Source: Cryobacterium inferilacus (lineage in GTDB: Bacteria > Actinomycetota > Actinomycetes > Actinomycetales > Microbacteriaceae). From it: a stretch of 32,825 nt of DNA. The DNA lies in contig NZ_JAIEUL010000029.1 in the NCBI RefSeq assembly GCF_019599185.1, forward strand, positions 1-32,825. Reading direction: 5' to 3'. Below are positions 28,221 through 32,825 of this stretch, in pieces (positions within the stretch are counted from its first letter, which is position 1; the number at the start of each line of letters is the position of its first letter). The notes beneath the pieces were generated by a model that searched no databases, had not been told where the DNA came from, and was given only the letters and a program-made list of their open reading frames with translations. Made by a program: the position numbers and the translations under genes.

Positions 28221-29999
28221 CTAGGGCAGTGCCGGCAGCGTCGGCGAACCCTTGGCCAGCAGGCGAACCTGCACCGCCTCGACCCGCTTCGCCTGTCCCG
28301 TCGTGCCCGCTGTCGCAGAATTGCTCACCCAGGACTGCCAGCCGATGTTCTGCACGTGAACGCGGTAGGAGATGTCGTATTGAGATGCCAACGCACCGGT
28401 CAGGCGGAACTGGATTGCCTCCATGCGCAGGCTCAGCCCCGTGGTGCCCACGCGGGACGCCGTGTGCCAGCCCATCCAGCCGAGGTTCTCCACGTGCACG
28501 GTGGCCTCGATGTTCGCGATCGCGGTGGATCCCGGCGTCTCCAGGATGAACGCTTCCGTGCGCAGGGCCTGACCGATGGTGCCGGCCACTTGGCCGGTGT
28601 TGACCTTCCGCTGCCAGCCGATGTTCTGCACGTGGGCCTGGAAGCGCAGCATCGGTGTCGCGCCCTGCTCCCTGATCAGGATCTTCGCGCGCGTGCTGAC
28701 CCAGTCGCGGAGGTAGCCGACCTCGCCGGCGTAGGTGGGGTGATAGTCCTTGCCTGCGGAGGTCAGCAGCGTCTTGGTGCCCAGAATCGGCCAGACGGCG
28801 AAGTTCTGAGCGGCGGATGCCTTGATCTCGTTCTCCCACCGGCTGATCTTGGCCGGCATCAGCCCGACCTCGTGGGAGATGCCCGCCTGCCAGAGCTGGT
28901 TGGCCCGCTGCACGAACTCCGTGGAACGGAACAGGTCGAAGAAGAAACCGTTGCCACTCTGCTGCAGCAGCTGCGCGTTCTTCGCGTAGTCGGCCTTCGG
29001 ATCCGAGCCGAGGTGACGAGCCTTGTCGAAGTTGCCGAGCGCGGTGTCGAAGTCCCAGACCGGGCCGGCGAACAGCTTGCCCGGGCCGTTCTTGTAGAAG
29101 TAGACGCTGGACTGGGTGATCTCGGGGTTGGCGGTGAGTTCGAAGACGTAATAGAACTTGACGAACGAGTCCACGTCGATCAGGGCACTCAGGGCCGCCC
29201 AGTCCACCTGCGGCGCGGCCAGGATCGCATCCACTCTGTTCAGGGTGTTCTTGACATCGTTCCAGCCGGCCAGGGTGTCTGCGGGCAGCGCCCCCTCGTC
29301 GGGGTCGGGAACGCCGGACGTCGCCTCCTTCAGCACGAACAGTGACCGGCTGGAGTTGGTGCGGAAGTTGTAGGGCTCGGCCGCGCCGTAGCTGTTGTCG
29401 AGCTCGACCAGCACGCCCTGCGGGTGAGCGAGGTCGACCCGGTTCTCCTTGACCTCGGTCTTCTCGCTGATCAGGTAGTTACCGAGGTACTTGCCGTTGA
29501 CCCTGAGGTCGACCCACTTGGACTCCGGCGAGTAGGCCAGGCCGATGGCCGTGGCCAGCTCGAAGGCGACCTTGTTGCGCATCAGGGAGGCGTCGGCGGC
29601 GTTCGCGAGCAGGATCCAGGTCTTCGACGGTGCCATGCCCAGCACCGCGGTGCTCTGATCGAACTTGATCTGGTACGGCTTCTTGGCCAGCTTCCAGGTG
29701 TGGTTGCCGCGCCCCTTGATCTCACCGAGAGCCGGGGTGGTGATGTTGTGCGCACCGGCGGGGTCCTCGAGGGTCATCGTGGTGGCGACCTTGTTGTCTT
29801 TGGAGGCGTGCACGTAGCTCAGCGTGTTGCGGGACGCATCCGGGTCGGCGAGGGTGATGTTCAGGGTCGGCAGGTTCGGCGTCTGGGGTGCCGCGGTGGC
29901 GGGTGGCCCGGCGACGCTGATGAGGGTGACGGTGAGACCGAGGGTGAGGGTGAGGACCATCACCCGCCGGGCGAGACCCTCGCGAGTCATGGTGCGCAT
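28221..29999 (-). CDS. Secreted CotH-type kinase with three ChW repeats
   Basis: A 592-residue protein. ATG 29999 starts a clear signal peptide (REGLARRVMVLTLTLGL to ATA); upstream codons are not needed. Residues ~60-430 match the CotH kinase family: GRGNHTWKLAKKPYQIKFDQ, WILLANAADASLMRNKVAFE, YLISEKTEV, and GPVWDFDTALGN near 315, where the acidic residues correspond to the metal-binding part of the atypical kinase site. The C-terminus carries three ChW-type repeats (about 450-496, 497-542 and 543-592), each centred on HVQNIGW or HVENLGW and ending in EA plus a beta strand. ChW repeats occur on clostridial surface proteins and suggest attachment or ligand binding. It is the first gene of an operon with the phosphoesterase. 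CotH phosphorylates spore-coat proteins in Bacillus; here no spores are expected. Confidence 0.9.
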   Translation of the reverse strand: MRTMTREGLARRVMVLTLTLGLTVTLISVAGPPATAAPQTPNLPTLNITLADPDASRNTLSYVHASKDNKVATTMTLEDPAGAHNITTPALGEIKGRGNHTWKLAKKPYQIKFDQSTAVLGMAPSKTWILLANAADASLMRNKVAFELATAIGLAYSPESKWVDLRVNGKYLGNYLISEKTEVKENRVDLAHPQGVLVELDNSYGAAEPYNFRTNSSRSLFVLKEATSGVPDPDEGALPADTLAGWNDVKNTLNRVDAILAAPQVDWAALSALIDVDSFVKFYYVFELTANPEITQSSVYFYKNGPGKLFAGPVWDFDTALGNFDKARHLGSDPKADYAKNAQLLQQSGNGFFFDLFRSTEFVQRANQLWQAGISHEVGLMPAKISRWENEIKASAAQNFAVWPILGTKTLLTSAGKDYHPTYAGEVGYLRDWVSTRAKILIREQGATPMLRFQAHVQNIGWQRKVNTGQVAGTIGQALRTEAFILETPGSTAIANIEATVHVENLGWMGWHTASRVGTTGLSLRMEAIQFRLTGALASQYDISYRVHVQNIGWQSWVSNSATAGTTGQAKRVEAVQVRLLAKGSPTLPALP

Positions 30000-30100
30000 A
30001 ACTGAGCCCTTTCGTTGGTCCCACGGATGCGGGACAGGAAGCAGGCACCGAGTCGGCGGTGACATCGGAGCCCGTCTGGCCTGCACACCATACGCCCAAC

Positions 30101-30131
30101 CTGAGAACTTCTCAGATACAACCGAGAACTT
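30101..30131. promoter_or_regulatory. Palindromic operator-like site in a divergent promoter region
   Basis: CTGAGAACTTCTCAG (30101-30115) is a perfect palindrome with 7-bp arms and a single central base. GAGAACTT recurs at 30124-30131, exactly 21 bp (two helical turns) after the first at 30103. The site lies 102 bp upstream of the CotH-type gene and ~130 bp upstream of the TPR gene, so a bound regulator could control either. No regulator gene is in the window. Confidence 0.5.
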
Positions 30132-30258
30132 TTTTCCGGGGCGGAAACCTCACGGCACGCCCCGTCGGCGGGCCGGCTGGGCGCGCGGCCGGGTTAGTCT
30201 GGAGGGGAACCCGACCTCCCCCGCGGCACCCCTCGGCCGCCCTGTCAAGGACATCATC

Positions 30259-30786
30259 CTGACCATCATCACTGGCTACGACGCCGTTACCCTCAGGGAA
30301 AAAGTCGACCTCCCCGCCGCTGCCGAGCGCCTCGACGACCTCGGCAAGCTCCGCAGCCTCTCGGCCCTGAACGAGAAGGTCACACTGTTGCGCCTGCTCG
30401 ACCGGCTCGATGAGGCCTTCGAGATCGCCAACCAGGCATTGCGCCAGGCCCGGTTCACCGGCGACCGGCAGGATTTCGTGCTCTGCCGCATCCGTCGTGC
30501 GCAGGTGATGCAGTTTCAGGGCAAGCTCGAGGAGGCCGCCGCCGAGCTGACCCAGTGTGTGCTCGAAGCGGAGCCCCACGAGTGGACCCTCACCGCCGCG
30601 TTCGCCCGGGAGACCCGCGGGAAGGTCTACTTCGACCAGAAGGACCTGGAGAACGCACTCGAGGACTTCACCGCCGCGGTGTTCCTGCGCGACAAGGCCG
30701 GCGCATCCCCGGATGACCTGGAGAGCGCGCTGATCGCGGTGGCCGTGGTCGAGTCGTTCATCGGCGAGCGCCGCCTGCCCCGCTGA
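30259..30786 (+). CDS. Tetratricopeptide-repeat-like protein, non-standard start
   Basis: The protein is clearly coding from GYDAVTLREKVDLPAAAERL to the end (ESALIAVAVVESFIGERR), ~170 residues. It is all-helical with TPR-like pairs (RLDEAFEIANQALRQARF, GKLEEAAAELTQCVLEAE, KDLENALEDFTAAVFLRD). No ATG, GTG or TTG lies in frame between the divergent promoter and this segment. CTG at 30259, seven bases after AAGGA, is the best start I can find and gives 175 residues; a base-call error near the start is the alternative. TPR proteins are scaffolds for protein contacts. It has no signal peptide. The gene is divergent from the CotH-type operon and shares its promoter region. Confidence 0.65.
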   Translation: MTIITGYDAVTLREKVDLPAAAERLDDLGKLRSLSALNEKVTLLRLLDRLDEAFEIANQALRQARFTGDRQDFVLCRIRRAQVMQFQGKLEEAAAELTQCVLEAEPHEWTLTAAFARETRGKVYFDQKDLENALEDFTAAVFLRDKAGASPDDLESALIAVAVVESFIGERRLPR

Positions 30787-30843
30787 GTCGCTGCGGCGGG
30801 GTGCTGCCGGCTGTTCGCGGGCGTGTTGCCGGCTCTGCGCGGG

Positions 30844-30924
30844 GCATAACTCCTGCTGCATTTTCCAAAACGGGCAAATTCAGGCTGTTTCAGACAGTTT
30901 CGTGGCATTCTGCAGGAGTTATGC
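30844..30924. repeat. 13-bp perfect inverted repeat spanning the start of the sugar dehydrogenase gene
   Basis: GCATAACTCCTGC (30844-30856) and GCAGGAGTTATGC (30912-30924) are exact reverse complements separated by 55 bp. The right arm contains the ribosome-binding site AGGAG and the ATG at 30921. The inner segment has a further CTGT/ACAG pair. Possible roles are an mRNA hairpin hiding the start site, paired operator half-sites, or terminal repeats of a small (81-bp) mobile element. No flanking target duplication is visible. Confidence 0.75.
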
Positions 30925-32174
30925 ATCGAAGACGGGGTTGGGCCGGCGTGGTCGCCGCGGGCGTGGTCGCGCTGCTGTGCGCCTGCTCGACGGGCGCGCC
31001 CCGGCCGACCGTGAGTAGCTCCACCCCGGCGCAGGCGCCCTCCGCCTCGCCGACCTCGCCTGCCTCGCCGACGGATGCCTCGCCCGCCCCGACGGAGCCG
31101 GCGCCCGTCGCCCCGCCGGTTGCGGTGCAACCGCTCGGCGAGCCCGTGGTGATCGCGGCCGGGTTGGAGGCCCCGTGGTCGATCCTGCGACTGCCGAACG
31201 GCGCCACGCTGATCAGCGAGCGGGACACGGCGCGCATCCGCGAGCTGTTGCCGGACGGCGGCCTGCGCGACGCCGGCACCGTCGCCGGGGTGGTGCCCAA
31301 CGGTGAGGGCGGGTTGCTCGGCCTGGCCTACCTGCCTCTGGCCGACGCCGGCAGCGGGGCCGACGAGGAGCCGGAGCCGACCCCGGACGGCGCCCCCGAC
31401 CCGGCGGCGGCCACGACCATCGACAGCGGCTGGGTGTACGCGTACTTCACCGGCGCCTCCGACAACCGCATTGTGCGGATGCCGCTGACCGGCGCCGCTG
31501 GCAGCGTCGGCCTGGGCGCGGCGGAGGACGTGCTCACCGGCATCCCGGCGGCCGGCAACCACAACGGCGGTCGACTCGGGGTGGGGCCGGACGGGATGCT
31601 CTACGCCACCGCCGGCGACGCGGGCGACAGCGCCAACGCGCAGGACCTCGGCTCGCTGGCCGGGAAGATCCTGCGGATGACGCCCACCGGTGACGTGCCG
31701 GCCGATAACCCGTTCGGCACCCTGGTCTACTCCTACGGGCACCGCAACCCGCAGGGCATCGCCTGGGATTCGACCGGGCGGCTGTGGGCCAGCGAATTCG
31801 GCCAGAACACCTGGGACGAACTGAACCAGATCACTCCCGGCGGCAACTACGGCTGGCCCGAGGTGGAGGGCGACGGCGGCTCGGGGGCGTTCATCGACCC
31901 GGTGCAGCAGTGGTCCACCGACGAGGCCAGCCCGAGCGGCCTGGCGATCGTGGGCGACACCCTGTTTCTGGCGACTCTGCGCGGCGAACGGCTGTGGCGC
32001 GTCGATCCCTCCACAGGCACGGTGGACGACTGGTTTGTCAACAGCTTCGGTCGGCTGCGCGATGTGGTGTCCGGCCCCGATGGCACACTGTGGTTTGTGA
32101 GCAATAACACGGATGGCCGCGGCAGCCCCGCCCCCGGCGATGACCGTCTCTACCAGGTGCAGGTGGGTCCCTGA
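30921..32174 (+). CDS. Lipoprotein PQQ-dependent sugar (sorbosone/aldose) dehydrogenase-like protein
   Basis: A 417-residue protein. ATG 30921 begins MHRRRGWAGVV; AGGAG is only 2 nt upstream, unusually close. The signal peptide ends in a lipobox LCAC (Cys22), followed by a Ser/Pro/Thr-rich linker to about residue 75. The rest is the six-bladed GSDH-type propeller: APWSILRLPNGATLISERD, GEGGLLGLAYLP, GNHNGGRLGVGPDGMLYATA, YGHRNPQGIAWD, and GGNYGWPEVEG. These motifs match soluble aldose sugar dehydrogenases, which oxidise sugars with PQQ; cofactor synthesis genes are not in view. An acidic Pro-rich insert (DEEPEPTPDGAPDPAAA) interrupts one blade. It overlaps the next gene by one base (TGATG). 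Confidence 0.88.
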   Translation: MHRRRGWAGVVAAGVVALLCACSTGAPRPTVSSSTPAQAPSASPTSPASPTDASPAPTEPAPVAPPVAVQPLGEPVVIAAGLEAPWSILRLPNGATLISERDTARIRELLPDGGLRDAGTVAGVVPNGEGGLLGLAYLPLADAGSGADEEPEPTPDGAPDPAAATTIDSGWVYAYFTGASDNRIVRMPLTGAAGSVGLGAAEDVLTGIPAAGNHNGGRLGVGPDGMLYATAGDAGDSANAQDLGSLAGKILRMTPTGDVPADNPFGTLVYSYGHRNPQGIAWDSTGRLWASEFGQNTWDELNQITPGGNYGWPEVEGDGGSGAFIDPVQQWSTDEASPSGLAIVGDTLFLATLRGERLWRVDPSTGTVDDWFVNSFGRLRDVVSGPDGTLWFVSNNTDGRGSPAPGDDRLYQVQVGP

Positions 32175-32665
32175 TGGCCGACCTGGTGCGCGTGCGCCGC
32201 TGGGCCGACGCGCTCATCGCGCTGCACCTCGACCCGAGTTGGTCCTTCGACTTCGACAACGCCAAGAAGCGCGCGGGGCTGTGCAACTTCACCCTGAAGA
32301 AGATCACCGTGTCGCGGTACCTGGCCGCCCGGTACGGTGACGATGAGATCCACCAGATTCTGCTGCACGAGGTGGCGCACGCGCTGGCCGGCGCCCGGGC
32401 CGGGCACGGTCCGGTCTGGCGCGGCGTGGCTGCCGGCCTGGGCTACGACGGCAAGCGCACCCACGACGGCGAAATCGCCGACGACCTCGCCCCCTGGGTG
32501 GGCCGCTGCGCCGCCGGCCACACCCACTACCGCTACCGCCAGCCCACCCGTCCGCTGGCCTGCGGCCTGTGCGGACGCGGCTTCACCGCCGCCCACGTGA
32601 TCACCTGGACCCGGCGCGAGATCACCGCCGCGGCCCGCCGCCGGGCCGCCGCCGCCGCGCGCTGA
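32174..32665 (+). CDS. SprT-like zinc metalloprotein
   Basis: A 163-residue protein from ATG 32174, coupled to the dehydrogenase gene by a TGATG overlap. It matches the SprT-like family: a helical N-terminus (LIALHLDPSWSFDFDNAKKR), YGDDEIHQILLHEVAHAL with the HEVAH zinc and catalytic motif at 65-69, and a third likely ligand His78 (AGHGPVW). A C-terminal zinc ribbon follows (C112, then C130 and C133 in LACGLCGRGF). It ends in an Ala/Arg-rich tail. Related eukaryotic Spartan cleaves DNA-protein crosslinks; the bacterial proteins are largely uncharacterised. It is cytoplasmic, so the pairing with an exported sugar enzyme may be only positional. Confidence 0.88.
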   Translation: MADLVRVRRWADALIALHLDPSWSFDFDNAKKRAGLCNFTLKKITVSRYLAARYGDDEIHQILLHEVAHALAGARAGHGPVWRGVAAGLGYDGKRTHDGEIADDLAPWVGRCAAGHTHYRYRQPTRPLACGLCGRGFTAAHVITWTRREITAAARRRAAAAAR

Positions 32666-32749
32666 GCCGGACGCGCTGACGGCTGCATCGTGCGCACGGG
32701 CATCCGGCCCCGGCTTGCGCCTCGGCCGCGCGGAACTGTGGCCAAAGCG

Positions 32750-32825
32750 GCTAGTTGTACTGGGTCATGACGTTGGTGACACTCGGCTGATGGGTATTGC
32801 TCCGATGCCGGTGTGGATGCGTTCA
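32750..32825 (-). mobile_element. Edge of an IS481-family insertion sequence (transposase C-terminus, partial)
   Basis: From 32825 the minus strand reads ERIHTGIGAIPISRVSPTS and stops at 32765, similar to the end of IS481-type transposases (the usual pattern is RPHTALGG-PPISRV). The element would begin at TGTACTGGGTCATGACG (32756), a typical IS481-type terminal repeat that overlaps the transposase end. Immediately outside is GCTAGT (32750-32755), which fits the NCTAGN target preferred by IS481. The rest of the element lies beyond the window. A different IS family cannot be excluded from ~20 residues. Confidence 0.6.

Overview
This is a high-GC actinobacterial chromosome segment. It is most likely from the family Microbacteriaceae, perhaps close to Cryobacterium; that is judged from memory of rpoB/rpoC and of the hypothetical membrane proteins, not from a search. 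The only housekeeping genes are rpoB and rpoC (22246-25737 and 18305-22201, minus strand). Everything around them is accessory or lineage-specific and mostly concerns the cell envelope.

Layout. 1-1263: a DUF559-type nuclease-like gene bracketed by two copies of a palindromic repeat. 1264-5083: small genes for an unknown protein, membrane proteins and a YitT-family protein. 5218-15145: three paralogous membrane-anchored four-cysteine proteins, one on the left and two on the right, flanking a type IV pilus locus in decay. In that locus pilB is cut after residue 232 and joined directly to the end of pilN. An intact pilO and an intact prepilin peptidase gene follow. Next come two large cell-surface genes of visibly lower GC (a protein with an LSNTG sortase-like tail and a 1093-residue secreted protein), and finally a second, broken pilO relic. 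15232-18156: a membrane-bound PAS-PAS-GGDEF-EAL protein with its motifs intact. 18257-25737: the rpoBC operon, with both genes on TTG start codons and a UUCG-loop terminator. 25738-26349: the rpoB upstream region, including a 73-bp tandem palindromic repeat. 26350-32665: a spermidine-synthase-like protein; a two-gene operon of a secreted CotH-type kinase with ChW repeats and a lipoprotein phosphoesterase; a divergent TPR gene; a lipoprotein sugar dehydrogenase; and a SprT-like metalloprotein. 32750-32825: the edge of an IS481-type insertion sequence, including its CTAG target.

How it fits together. The central block reads as surface-adhesion machinery being remodelled. A large deletion removed the pilus motor, and a sortase-type surface protein pair now sits where pilus genes would be expected. 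The lost PilB carried an N-terminal domain of the kind that can bind c-di-GMP, and a c-di-GMP synthesis/degradation protein is encoded close by. The best candidates for new biology are the three-member four-cysteine family, the secreted kinase/phosphoesterase operon, and several unexplained palindromic repeats (158-205 with 1182-1228; 26128-26311; 30101-30131; 30844-30924). No tRNA, rRNA, CRISPR array or riboswitch was recognised.
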